DNA from: Nemertoderma westbladi
Lineage: Eukaryota; Xenacoelomorpha; Nemertodermatida; Nemertodermatidae
Direction of reading: 5' to 3'
NCBI GenBank assembly: GCA_032718475.1
Contig: JAUCBJ010008313.1
Location: forward strand, 124,001-188,000
Length of the DNA: 64,000 nt
Of this stretch, positions 32,301-43,277 are shown piece after piece. The notes under the pieces were generated by a model. That model was not told where the DNA came from. It worked only from the letters and a program-made list of their open reading frames with translations, and did no database searches. Numbering within the stretch: the first letter of the stretch is position 1; each line of letters begins with the position of its first letter. A program made the translations under genes and the position numbers.

Positions 32301-32465
32301 CCCAAGGAGTCGACGACGGGAATCAGTAGGGAAGTAACGGCAAGGATGAGGAACCTTAAGGAGGACAAGAACAAGGGAGCGGCGACGACCAGGAAGCGAC
32401 CGAGACAGGACGATGACAGAGGGAAGGAACTTAGATGGTTCCCAAAGACAGGAGGAGCGAACTAG
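29327..32465 (+). pseudogene. Gag-like 3' ORF with three zinc knuckles (E2)
   Basis: The ATG at 29327 opens a frame interrupted by a LINE (29642-30204, with a 14-bp target duplication). The frame is back in phase afterwards and runs to TAG 32463-32465, with in-frame stops at 31035-31037, near 31056, near 31173 and 31590-31592. Discounting the LINE gives about 854 codons. The middle resembles a capsid-like helical region. At 31747-31917 lie three zinc knuckles: CDYCGRLTHQERSC, CLYCCESSHRMGAC and CSKCNFRGHYGRQC. A helical region and a basic tail with RKRPRQ follow. The same knuckle order and flanks occur in E3 at 59409-61173. It probably binds nucleic acid; its role is unknown. Confidence 0.72.
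29642..30204 (+). mobile_element. LINE copy 3 of the (TAG)n-tailed family
   Basis: A 563-bp, strongly 5'-truncated copy flanked by GGAAGAGGTTCGTA (29628-29641) and GGAAGAGGTTTGTA (30205-30218), a 14-bp target duplication with one mismatch. It contains only the last part of the RT, with a TAG near 29852 where copy 2 has a Lys codon. Its 3' end is the same hairpin plus a short TAG tail. Confidence 0.9.
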
Positions 32466-32481
32466 AACTTGGAGGGGGAGA

Positions 32482-33480
32482 TGTGGGGATGCCTGGAAGG
32501 CACCACATGCAAAGTAATACGAACTCCTAAGTGCAAATTTAATTAAAAGTGCAATTAGTATGTACGTATGTAATAATCATTAGAATATAATCATATAACC
32601 AATATAATCAAAGTAAGTACTATAGTCATGTAACCTTTTTCCAACTAGCTACTGGGACTGGGGGCCAATCGACTATGACAGGAGGACGGGAGACTAGAAC
32701 GTAGCACTACACACTTGACACTTCTTAAGTGCGATGGCACGGAAGGGGAGGGTGAGTCTCGTCAGGAGTGAATGGGCTAAAGTGAGTAAGAGTTGAGTAT
32801 AGAACGCAGGGGAGATAGCGAGAGGTGGTGTTGAGGCGCGTGGAGAGAATACGGGTGCGATTCAAATGTGGGGGGGGGGGGGAGTAAGAAGCAGAATGAG
32901 GGATGAAGAGGTCCGAGAGTAGATAAGAGTTAGAGTGAAAGTGGAGAGAAGTTAGAGTCAGTTAGAGTGGAGTGGAGATAAAAATTGTGTGAGAGGTGTC
33001 CACAATTGTCTCGAACCGAGACGCCAGATGTCTTGATTCAACATAGGTTGGAGTTGCAACAAGAGGGGGTAGTAATATCATACCCAGAGGGAGCGGCCTG
33101 GAAAGCCGACTCAAAATAAAAGAACTCCACCCCATACCCGATAGTAGATCGGGAGACCGGGAGAGCATCCGCTAGGTAATAAGGCCACAGTACCGTAAGG
33201 GTGATTAGATATATTATCAGTATATTGACATACCAGTTTTAGTTTACTCAGTCACTCAGTGCAGACCGGTGACATTTCGCACCGTCACCGTCACCATCAG
33301 TACACATTATATTATATTATCAGTTATACTACCAATTTATATTCTGTCAACTGTGTTATCATATATTATCCGTTTATTCAATCTATAACAATATCAGAGG
33401 GATAACAACAAACTATCTTTCTCAATTACACGGTGACGCGTAACTTAATAAACCGGTCGGGATCCCCTGATCCCGTCACA
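32482..33480 (+). repeat. 3' LTR of E2
   Basis: A purine-rich tract (GGAGGGGGAGA) at 32471-32481 is followed by TGTGGGGATG, and the segment ends GGGATCCCCTGATCCCGTCACA at 33480, giving TG...CA ends and about 999 bp. The final ~270 bp resemble the end of the E1-family LTR, including the short inverted GATCC repeat. A poly-G tract lies at about 32868-32881. No target duplication can be checked because the 5' end of E2 is missing. Confidence 0.75.
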
Positions 33481-33632
33481 CAGTGAGAGACTTAAAGATA
33501 TTGAGAAGGGATTTTCTGCCCAGATAGATAATATAGCTGATCTCATTGGTAGTCTGCGCAGGCCTGACGACAATGGGAGGCCTCATGTTTCCAGACCGAC
33601 AGTGACACGTCCGGTACCGGTACGGGTACCAG

Positions 33633-34457
33633 TTGGGACAGGCGGGCCCATTACAGCCAGATCGGCCGTCTGCTGTTCCTATTATTGGCGGCGCCAATGA
33701 GTCTGAGGTTTCGGTGCTCCTAAGTTACCCTCCAATGCTAGGTCGATCATCCCAGGTGGTGCCTAATGTTGGCCCAACTAATTCATCGAACGCGGCAACT
33801 GTTAATTCGGGATACACCAGAAAGAACTATGTGGCTGCAGTGTGCGGGCAGCAGCCCGCACATGGTCGGCCGAGTCACATGGCAAACCATACCGGTATTT
33901 CTAATTACTGGTTTCTGCTGGTAACGCCTACGCAATCCCCTCGGGTGTTGAGCGATAGGAGGAGTGTTAAGAGGACAAGGCATAATTCGCCTAACTTGGC
34001 TCCAAGGGATACCGGTAATGTCTTTAGTGGCTCTGGGTATACGGAAGTTGTGAATAAACCGAGGCGTTGTAATCGGGAGTTTATTGTTGGAACCAAAAAG
34101 AGTCCCGTTGGTGGAGCGGCGGATGACGACCAGTCTTCTTCCAAAAAGACAGGCTTGCGTGCGGCACCAGCGGATGTATTTGTGTTTCGGTTATCGCCCG
34201 ATACAACCGCTCAGGACATCGTGGATTGCCTTGAGACACAGGGAGTTCAGATCCCTCTATCATATGTAAAGAGAATTTCGCACCCAGATGCCAACTCTGC
34301 AAGCTTTCGGGTATCGGTTACGGCTAAGAGTGTGGAGAAAGCTCTTTCGTCGGAGACATGGCCCTCTGGTGTTTGCATACGCAAATGGGTACATAACAGG
34401 AGCATCAACACAACTGGTCGTTTTAATGGCGGGCAGTCACGTAACGTAATCGAGTAG
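33633..34457 (+). pseudogene. LINE ORF1 protein (RNA-binding), 5' part decayed
   Basis: A frame of 274 codons. The C-terminal ~90 residues (DVFVFRLSPDTTAQDIVDC ... SFRVSV ... WPSGVCIRKW) match the RRM-like/carboxy region of CR1-group ORF1 proteins, which coat the LINE RNA. The first part is Ser/Pro-rich. Another frame upstream (from 33482) contains a coiled-coil-like start (VRDLKDIEKGFSAQIDNIA), so the true ORF1 began earlier and has a frameshift near 33650. Confidence 0.65.
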
Positions 34458-34639
34458 ACCTAATGCAAACTATTTTACTCAACGCATGAATGATTAGTAT
34501 AGAACATCAAATTTTTTTTTTCTCTACAAACTTTATAAAGGAAGATTTTCCTTTATATATTTTCTATCCATAACTTTATTTATATATTATTATTATATAA
34601 TAGTACCGATCGTTAACAGTATTTCATCAATGTGTTCTA

Positions 34640-37003
34640 ATCCGAATTTAACCATTATATCCTACAATTCGACCGGTTTTGGGTTGGATAAGATTGGTTT
34701 GATTTGATGTGTTTGATTTGATTTGATTGATTCTCTTGTAAATAGTGCAGATATTGTTTGCTTACAGGAACATTTTCTTTTGGAGTCATGTTGTAATAAT
34801 AAGCTAAAGCAGTTTTTTCCTGATTGCCATTTCAGCGCAGTACCAGCCACTTACTTAAATGGTGAGGGCAATAGTAGAGGTAGGCCCAGTGGGGGATTGT
34901 ATTTTATATGGAAGAAATCAATTAGTAAATACGTATCCGTGGTTACAAACGGTTCTAGTAATTCTAGACTGCAGGCGATTGAACTAAAAATTAAATTTCC
35001 TCAGTCTGAGTCTTGTTTATTGTTGTTAAACTTGTATTTCCCGGTGGATGAGCGTATATCTACTTTGGCATCTGATGAGTTACCTTTGTTACTAAATAGT
35101 ATTGAGTCACTTATTTCTAATTCTAGCTGTGCAAATGTACTGCTTGGTGGTGATTTAAATTATGATTTTAGTCGGAACAACATTCATGTAAATCTAATTA
35201 AAGAGTTTATTGAATCTAAATTGTTTAACGTGCTGTGGGATATACAACCGATCGATTATACATTATGTCTCATGCCAATGGTGTTTTTTATAAATCTACG
35301 TTAGACCATTTTATTCTTAGCGACCGGTTGTCTCAGGGAAATTTTGAATCAGATGTAATTCATTTGGGTAACAACCTTTCATGGCATTCTCCTACTTATT
35401 TTAAAATACCTATTAGTGCATTGGACTTGACTGTGCAAAACACATCGAAACCAATTCGATTTAATTTTGGTAGAGCTTCTGATGAGCAACGGTCTCAATT
35501 TAGTAATGATTTAAATTTATTGTTAGAAAACTGCAATTTACCGTATGGAATAGTAAATTGTACTGATGTTAATTGTAATTTACCTGAACATCGTATGGGT
35601 TTAGAAAAATTCGCTTTGAATATATTGGACGCGGTTGACTCAGCAGCACACTGCCTCCCTAAGTCAGGGGGTCCGGAAAGTGAGACCCCAATAAGAACTG
35701 AAATTATCCCTGGATGGAATAGTCAAGTTAAGCCCTTTAAAGATGAAGCCATATTTTGGCACTCAGTGTGGTGTGCTGCGGAGAGACCAAATTCCTCACA
35801 AAGTAACCTATTTTTCATGAGACAGAGTAACCGGGCTCAATATAAATATGCAGTACGACGTGTTAAACGTAATATTGAAACATTGATAAGAGATAGGCTA
35901 TTAAATGCGCCCCTTTCTGGTAATATAAATATTTTTCATGAGATTAGAAAAATGCGAGGTTCATCTGTCGTGCAAAGTACTTCAATCGAAGGGATTCACA
36001 GGAAATTGCTAATAAATTTGCTGATATTTATAAAGTATTATATAACCAAGAGCCTAATTCAGGTAGTGTCAATGATATAAATAGTAAATTAAATGAGTGT
36101 ATAGCAAATTTTTAATATTGATAGTTTTGAGCCAGTTACCATGGAAACCATACACACTGCTTTGCAGCATTTAAAGAGTGGTAAAAGTGACGTCATATAC
36201 GGATTTGATTCAGGCTGTTTGATTTATGGCGGACCTGCATTAGAAACATTAATAGCAAAACTGTTCAATGCATTTCTGGTACACGGTGTTATTTCGAAAT
36301 GTTCTTTGTCAATATCCATGGTACCTATTGTGAAAAACAATTTAGGAGATATTACAGCTATTACTAATTATAGGGCCATCGCAATAGCGTCATTGTTACT
36401 TAAAGTATTTGAGTGGGTGCTGCTGATATCTGAGGGAGAAAAACTGGATTTAGACCACTTGCAGTTTGGTTTCCGTGAGAAATCGAGCACAGTAATGTGC
36501 TCGTGGACAGCAACGGAGGTCATTAATGGAATATATGGTCATATGGTCATGAGGTCATATGGAATAACGTTTTGTCATTTGATTTTTCTATTACTAATGG
36601 AGTTAGGCAAGGGTCGGTTATTTCACCGGTCCTGTTCTGTGTTGTTTTAAATGTGCTGATTTCACGGCTCAGACAGGCAAAAATAGGTTGTTATATTGGT
36701 GCACAGTTTTATGGTTGTCCGTCCTTTGCGGACGATATGTTTCTATTGTGCCCGTCCGTAATTGGCCTACAATACATGATTAATATTTGCAAAGATTTTT
36801 GTAAAGAGTATAAATTACAGATTAGTACTGATATTGATCCGAAAAAAAGTAAAACTAAATGTATCCCGTTCCAGAACACATGGGAGCCGCCTAGTGTGAA
36901 TATTTCAGTAAATAACGTTACACTACCATGGGTTGAGAAAGGGCTACCCTTTAATTTCGATAATGAACTTTCTAATTCATCGTTTCGTTTATTTTTTGTT
37001 TAA
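34640..37003 (+). pseudogene. LINE ORF2: endonuclease and RT, broken
   Basis: Endonuclease pieces: ISYNSTGFG near 34650, VCLQEHFL, LLGGDLNYD (metal-binding region) and LDHFILS near 35300, with a frame change at about 35235-35300. RT pieces: the KSGKSDVIYGFDSG and NYRAIAIASLLLKVFE regions (36141-36480), FGFREKSSTVM, then NGVRQGSVISPVLFCV and the catalytic FADD (SFADDMFLLCPS) in another frame from 36572. The stretch that should carry motif A is missing between about 36530 and 36572. The C-terminus ends at TAA 37001-37003, shorter than usual. Confidence 0.75.
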
Positions 37004-37300
37004 GCAGTAGTAAGGACAGCTTGAAAAGTAGATAATTATATTATATTTTATTTATACTTAAACGTCAAGCTACTAATAGTAAAAAACCGAACCGGTAGGT
37101 ATGTACAACAAGTAAATAATAATCGACTGGAGACCCAGACATGCACGTAATAGTGATCAGCTGACTGCAGACAGGTGATCGGTAGGTTTCGCCCCAATAC
37201 AGCGGGCTTTCTCAGGATGCTCAAGCTAGCAGGACGACAGTAGAGTGAAGTTCCCAAAGGAGGAGAACAGGCAAAGTGTGATGGGGCTGATACATACTAA
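37004..37300 (-). other. 3' non-coding tail of the Penelope-like element
   Basis: On the minus strand this follows the PLE stop codon at 37301. It includes the phrase GAGAAAGCCCGCTGTATTGG, a type of 3' sequence common after PLE coding regions, and an AT-rich end. The exact border with the LINE to the left is unclear. Confidence 0.5.
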
Positions 37301-38688
37301 CTAACCACTGGGAAGCAGCACCACAAACTTACGCCAATCACGTTTCTGCTTGTTGATAACTGGCTGGCGCGTGCGAATATAGTACATTTCAAGCTTTTGC
37401 AGAATAGGCTGCAATGGGTGCCTAGCAATAACTTTGAAATGTTTAAAAAGCTCGCGCCAGTCAGTCAGCCAACGTGTATTGGGCTCGCCGTGGTGCGTCA
37501 TGATGTGGTTGTACACAGTTTTGCCCTGCTCACTCCCGTCATTGGCTGTACCGTCCTGGTGTTGTCTAACGCTTTCAAACAGGTGTTGGATAGTGTGTCC
37601 AACATATTCCCCCTTACAAGAGGGGCAGGAGAAAAAATAAACGACGTTAGAAACAAGGATATCAGGGACAGGATGTTTTAATGATGGGAGCGACTGGCGC
37701 AGTTTGGAGGTTGTAAAAAACAAACCTAACTGGCCGTGTGCAAGACGTGGGTATGAGACCACGCAACCTTCGAACAAGGAGGTCGGTTGCCCGGCCACGG
37801 TACTCAAACTTACAGATAATGGCCCTGGAACTCTCAGCCGGCATGTTCTCATCAAGGTTAATGACCTCAGAGAGAACCACCGCTGGCACTTCAGTCCCTG
37901 TGTCACTGCCTGTGCGCCCCCTAGCGGCTTGTACCGCAGTGAGCTCATGTAGGACCATCGCATCCGTATATTGGTTATTGTGAAGAATAGACTTCGCTTC
38001 CCCAATAGCAGTATTGAGTTGGGAACCATCCCCACCCTTACTGACGTTAAATATACGATGGAACATTCCACGAACCACACCGAGTTTGTATGACTCAGGG
38101 GGGCACGCAGTAGCATTCAGGACGAGCCCAGTATCTGTAGGCTTGCGGTACCACGCAGTTGAAAGTGCGCGACTCATATGTGTCACAACCATATCGAGAA
38201 AGGACAAGCGACCCTGTTCCTCCAACTCAAGGGTAAACTTGAGATTCGGATGGAGGTCGTTGACCTCCCTCAACTTTTCAGTGGGGTCGTTACTTCCAAC
38301 ACTGAACACGTCATCGACGTACCTCGTACTGAGCTTGGTCCCCACAGTGATCTGCTCGTCAAACCGTGAGAGAAAGACGTTGACGAGTATGGGACCCAAA
38401 GGGGACCCCATAGGGACACCATCTTTCTGACAGACGTAGTTGCCATGGTGATCTAGGAAAACAACATCCTTGGTAGCCAACAGCATCAGACAAATAAATT
38501 GGTCCTTGCTGATTGGCTGGGTGTCAGGATGTTGCTCATACAGTAGATCAGCAGAGAGCTGCACCGCCTCCCTTAGTGGGATGTTAGTGAATAAACTCAC
38601 AACGTCCAGTGCGTAGAGACGGTCCGTGGGTTCTACATCCAGTTCAGCGAGAAGACTGGCAGCAGCCCCAGCACTGTTAGTCGATATC
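37301..38688 (-). pseudogene. Penelope-like element: RT core and GIY-YIG endonuclease
   Basis: From 38688 leftward the frame has the RT motif VVSLFTNIPL, then DGVPMGSPLGPILVN and catalytic YVDD (TRYVDDVFSV), then LSFLDM. Near 37700 a frame change leads into a second frame with SCPSCKGEYVGHT and a later RQH, the CCH-type GIY-YIG nuclease typical of PLEs, and ends PVINKQKR...LLPSG at 37301. The N-terminal RT part lies on the far side of E3, at 62621. The initiation codon is not in this piece. Confidence 0.88.
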
Positions 38689-39861
38689 TGTAAAAGCTTT
38701 TGCGGAATTAGCCGGTTATTTTCCCCGCAAAGTACTCTGTAGTTGGTTTAACAGGCATAAAAAGCCGTATCCTTACTGTACTGGTGTTTTAGTGGACATA
38801 AAAAGCCATTTCTTCTGTATGTGTACTTTAGCGGACATAATTAGCAATTCTATGTCGCAATACGCTAAATCCTCTTGAAACAGTGTAGTTACTATGACGA
38901 CAGCTAACAGCTGATCTGTACACGTGTAGCTTTTTCCTTGTTCTCTGGTGTTTCTTTGTTTGGTCAACCAATCAGAGCGATTCTCTTGCTTTTTGTACAG
39001 AAACCTCCGGGAAATCGCGCAATGCATTACGGGTCAATGTTTACCTTTTTTCCTGAGCCCAGAAGACCGGCTTTGGAATCTCTGTGTTTTCAGGCTTTAG
39101 CCCAACATTAGTAGGCTTAATTATAGAACGTATATCTGTTATCTAATCAAACATACCATAACATATCATAACAATTCATACCTTAACATTTTTACTGCTA
39201 TTTACTGTCGGTTATTCATTATATCAGTTGATGGAATATTATTATATTTGGAATATCGATAAATAATTACAAAACCCTCAATCTTCTTGATATACTGAAG
39301 GTAAGAGAGACCGGTTACATATAACGATTGCGACTTACATTAAAGTGGTTTTGAAGTGAATCTAATGCTATTTCATAGGCACTACATGTATCGGTTGTTG
39401 TTCTCTTTATATGTGACTAAAATTAGTGAAGGTCGGCAGATCGGTGTGCAGCATTGTGCAGTAGTGTGTATGATAGTGACTGATAACAAAGCATCTCCTA
39501 AAGAATGCGCTATATACGTGAATCCATAGCCATCCCGTTGTGTCTAGTTTAAGTCATAACTCTGTTTACATATTTAGAGCACCACGTCCTAAAGGAACTG
39601 TTAATATTTCCCGAAAGTGAATAATATTTGTCAGAGATTATATATTACGATCAGTCGAATAATACAGTAGGCCTACACCGCAATAAGGTTAGGCTTCCGA
39701 ATATCCAGTCTCCCGGGTATATCCAGCGGGTGAATGGTCGCGTATAGACTGGCTTTGGCTAATGTAGTGTATCAAATACTCGTCATAGGCTAAAGTCAAT
39801 TTATTATCTAGAAGACATCCAAATTTGGCAGGTTAAACTGCTAAATGTCTGATCAATAACA
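38689..39861 (+). repeat. 5' LTR of E3
   Basis: It starts TGTAAAAGCTTTTGCGG and ends ...AATAACA. It is nearly identical to the 3' LTR except for scattered substitutions, a 2-bp indel near 39710 and a different last ~10 bases. No gene is expected; an 84-codon antisense frame occurs in both LTRs but has no other support. Confidence 0.88.
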
Positions 39862-39895
39862 GATATATACGTACAATCAGAAAATATAGTTGTCT

Positions 39896-39996
39896 ATTGT
39901 TCTGGTAAGAACAATAACAGATATTGATTTCAGATTGCAGTGTAGGCAATAAAATGCAGTTTAATATTGTTCTGGTAAGAACAATAACAGATATTG
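39896..39996 (+). repeat. Two identical 31-bp repeats with hairpins in the E3 leader
   Basis: The same 31-bp sequence occurs at 39896-39926 and 39966-39996. Each copy contains ATTGTTCTGGTAAGAACAAT, which folds as an 8-bp stem with a GGTA loop. They lie just after the 5' LTR, the place where retroelements keep packaging and dimerisation signals. A GGCAATAAA-type sequence follows each. Confidence 0.85.
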
Positions 39997-40146
39997 CTTC
40001 TTTATTGCAACGTAGGCAATAAAGCTGAAGTACCGGTCAACCGGTACCCAGTAGGCCTGACTACCTAACCACCTGGACTGGTACTTACAGCAGTACAGGT
40101 ACAGCAGTATTATTCGATTGTGATATTGTATACCGGTAGGCCTTAA

Positions 40147-41716
40147 CCCTATTAGTACCGGGCTATAAAATGTTGTACAAATACCGGGAGGGGGTCATAT
40201 TGACCCCCCCCCCCCCCCCTCTAAAATCTACAAATATTTACGAAAACGTCTGATTTTTTGTTTGTACGTAGGTATCCGACCGGATCGGTATCTGGATCCG
40301 ACCGAAAAAAAAAATTTTCGAAAAAATGTACTGGGGTGGTTATATTGCAGCACCAAAATTACAAGTAGTGCACAATTTTCACAAAATTTGAAAGTTACAT
40401 TTTCGGCTATTTATTTTTCAATACAGGTTTTCTGGGGTGCAAAATACATTTGGAAAATATTTAAAAATGATATGATCACTATAAATGGTTGTTTAGTCCT
40501 CTCTGCGTAGGAAAAAAATGAAAAAATCAAGTAACCAGCACTTTTCAGTTAGAACACAAAATTTTTAATTCACTTATACGATGCTATAAATTCACATTTT
40601 CAGGTTTTCGAGGGCGCTGATTCTAATGGAATACATTTCTAATATGCCAGATCATTGCTACTTGTATTTTTCGGCGTAATTTTCAAATTTTGGTGCTAGC
40701 ACCAAATTTCGTACTCATCACCAAAAAGTACAAGTTTGCGATGTCCAGTGCTGTTTTTATTGATTCCATCGGATTCAGGACCCTCATAAACCCGTATAAC
40801 GCAAGAAACAAGGTGATACTATCTACTTATCAATTTGCATATTTTCCAAAATTTGGTGCTGGCACAACAATTTTCACCCACCGGCGAAAAATACAAGTTT
40901 GAGAACTCTTATGAAATTTTTACTGATTTCATTGAATTCAGAACCATCACAAACCCGTATAACGCAAGAAACAAGGTGACACAATCAATTGATATATTTG
41001 ATGGTTTTCAAAATTTGGTGCTAGCATCACATTTTGCACCCACATCCGAAAAATACAAGTTTGAGATGTCTAGTTCGATAATTATATTTTCCATTGAATT
41101 CAGAACAGCCATAAACCTCTTAAAACGCAAGAAATAAATTGTCACAAGCAATTTTGTATATTGAATGGATTTTCAAAATTTCGTGCTGGCACCAAAATTT
41201 GCACACAGCACCGAAAAATACAAGTTTGATACGCTTGGTGCAACTCGTATATATTTCATCGAATCCAGAACCCCAAAAAACCCCAATTGCGTAAAAAACA
41301 AGTTTCAAACAATCAATTTACAAAATTGACTTATTTCAAAATTTGGTGCTGGCACCAAAATTTGGCACCCATCGAAAAAAACAAGTTTGAAATTTCTAAA
41401 TCAATTTATTTGAATTCCATCCAATTTCTAACACCAAAAAACCGGTGTAAATCAAAAATAGAGATGTTACAATTCATATTTAATGAAATGTAATTTTCAA
41501 AAAACGTCTCAAAAAAAGTGCCAAAAGTAGGGTTAAAAAATGGTGCTATAACTCGAAAAGTACCCAATATTTTTGAAAACGGTTTTCACTACCATGAAGA
41601 CAATAGATTTTTAGGAAAAGTCATAAAATTTCAGATTCCCAACTGCGTTTGTTTCAGAATTATAATAAAAAAACCACGGGATGGGTCATATTGACCCCCC
41701 CCCGGGTTTAATAGGG
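40147..41716 (+). mobile_element. Non-autonomous piggyBac-like element, copy 2
   Basis: A 1570-bp inverted counterpart of the element at 17404-18960. It starts CCCTATTAGTACCGGG, ends TTTAATAGGG, and is flanked by TTAA (40143-40146 and 41717-41720). It has the same sub-terminal palindromes and diverged internal repeats. No transposase is encoded. It sits in the E3 leader. Confidence 0.88.
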
Positions 41717-41837
41717 TTAATATTTAATCAGGGACGGCCGCCCTGGTTTTTTATTGAGATTTTACTTATTTCTGTCAGTTTTATTTATTTGTAGGTTAAT
41801 ATTGAGCAGAAGACGTGTAAGCCTGCTCAGATTGTAC

Positions 41838-42417
41838 AGATAATTTGTAGGCTGGACTGTTGTCTGACTGTCGTTAAGTCTGAAGGGACTGTATTGTGTG
41901 TAGAGCGTATGTCCGAAAAAGTACTAGTTAGGAAAGTAGGGGCTTCCAGTGCTGTGAGGTAAACCCCCTCGAAATAATAAGTCGTACTACTCGGTTAGAA
42001 CGCATACTAACTAACCATTTCGGAGTCTGCATATACTGTAGTGTATTTAGGCTTGATAGTAGTCTGCCAGCGTTTGGTCTGTACTTTGTTTGTGTAGTCT
42101 GTACGGGTAGCGTAATATTTCTTATTTAGATAATTTGTAGGCTGCATTGTTGTCTGGCTGTTGTTAGGTCTGAAGAGATTGCGGTGTGTGTAGAGTGTAT
42201 GTCCGATAAAGTGCCAGTTGGGAATGTAGGGGCTTCCAGTGCTGTGAGGTAAACCCCCTCGAAAGAATAAGTCGTACTACTCGGTTAGAACGCATACTAA
42301 CTAACCATTTCGGAGTCTGCATATACCGTAGTTTGTTTGGGTTTGATAGTAGTCTGTCAGTATTTGGTCTGCATTTTGTTTGAGTAGTCTGTGCGCGTAG
42401 CGTAATATTTATTATTC
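41838..42417 (+). repeat. 290-bp tandem units in the LINE 5' region
   Basis: Two units (41838-42127 and 42128-~42417) both start AGATAATTTGTAGGCTG and share a GGGGCTTCCAGTGCTGTGAG block and a GTCGTACTACTCGGTTAGAA block. Tandem monomers ahead of a LINE ORF recall the promoter monomers of some mammalian L1 elements, so they may be promoter units. Confidence 0.85.
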
Positions 42418-43277
42418 AGAGTTTATGCGATTATTCGCAACATTCATATCGCCAAGTTTATTCCTACAGTAATTGTGCTTGTTGTACATACCGTTATAGT
42501 TAAATTAACCCCTGTACTACATCAGGGCTGCTTGGCATAGGTAAAGACTGGTGATTTTGTGCCCCGGTCACTCCAGCAGATACCGTGGTTCTTTTAGCTG
42601 TACAAGTATTTCTAACTGCTGATTATTTGTTGTATAAGTACTTGTACCTAATTTAGGGTTTAGTGTACAGTGCTTTCCGAAGGTAATTAGTGTGTAGGCA
42701 GAATATTTGTGTTGTAAAGTGGTTAATAGGCACGTTGGTTCTGGTAAACCGCGGTAATTAACTTCTAGGTAGGAACACTCCGTGATACATAACGTAGTAC
42801 TTATAGCGATACGGCTATAAGTCGTCAGACGGTGGTATTTTTCCTATCTGGACAACGCAATATATTTACTACTACTTGTTATTTTCAAATACCGTAGTAT
42901 CCTGTCCGTTTGTAATAACCAGATATACTAACCCCTTGTTAGGCTGGTTTGTAGACTTCTTGTAAAATTACCCTAAAAATTCGTACGTGTAATTTTTTGT
43001 GTTTATTTAGAGATTGTAATCTCACCCCGAATTGTACGTAATTTGTAGTAATAAGTAACTTAGGTAAATTAGAATTATTTGTTTTAGTGTCCAACAAGTA
43101 GCACTTCACTAAGAGCGCACAGCTTCTGTGTAGTGACTCCTTCCCAGAAATAATAACATTTATTTCAAATATTGACAAAACCCATTATAGGGGTATATAT
43201 ATTATAAATCAACTCAAACTGATCTATAAAATAGTAGGCCTGTCATACAACAATTAGGTCTAAATATCAGTATCAAC

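Larger units (their letters stand above)
23936..33480 (+). mobile_element. E2: 5'-truncated BEL/Pao retrotransposon with extra 3' ORF
   Basis: The element begins inside the RT (near the VDD catalytic region) and continues through RNase H and integrase to 26587. A spacer with a minisatellite follows (to ~29280), then a long gag-like 3' ORF (29327-32465), and a 3' LTR ending GATCCCGTCACA at 33480. The LTR end matches the E1-family LTR end. Two LINEs of one family have inserted: in the minisatellite (26957-28440) and in the 3' ORF (29642-30204). Pol and the 3' ORF carry in-frame stops, so it is inactive. Confidence 0.8.
33481..37003 (+). mobile_element. Decayed CR1/L2-like LINE
   Basis: An ORF1-like protein (to 34457) followed by an AT-rich gap, then APE-type endonuclease and RT pieces. 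The 5' end abuts the E2 LTR. The RT has lost the segment containing catalytic motif A, and ORF2 needs several frame changes. Downstream lies the 3' end of the Penelope-like element. Confidence 0.75.

Noticed and set aside
38773-39027. 84-codon minus-strand frame present in both E3 LTRs (also 61527-61781)
   Set aside because: The LTRs are close to identical by descent, so shared openness is not independent evidence, and no motif is visible.
37285-42300. TACTAACTAACC shared by the PLE end and the LINE 290-bp units, resembling a branch-point sequence
   Set aside because: In the PLE it is the reverse complement of a stop-codon region with TTAG repeats; the match is short and probably chance.
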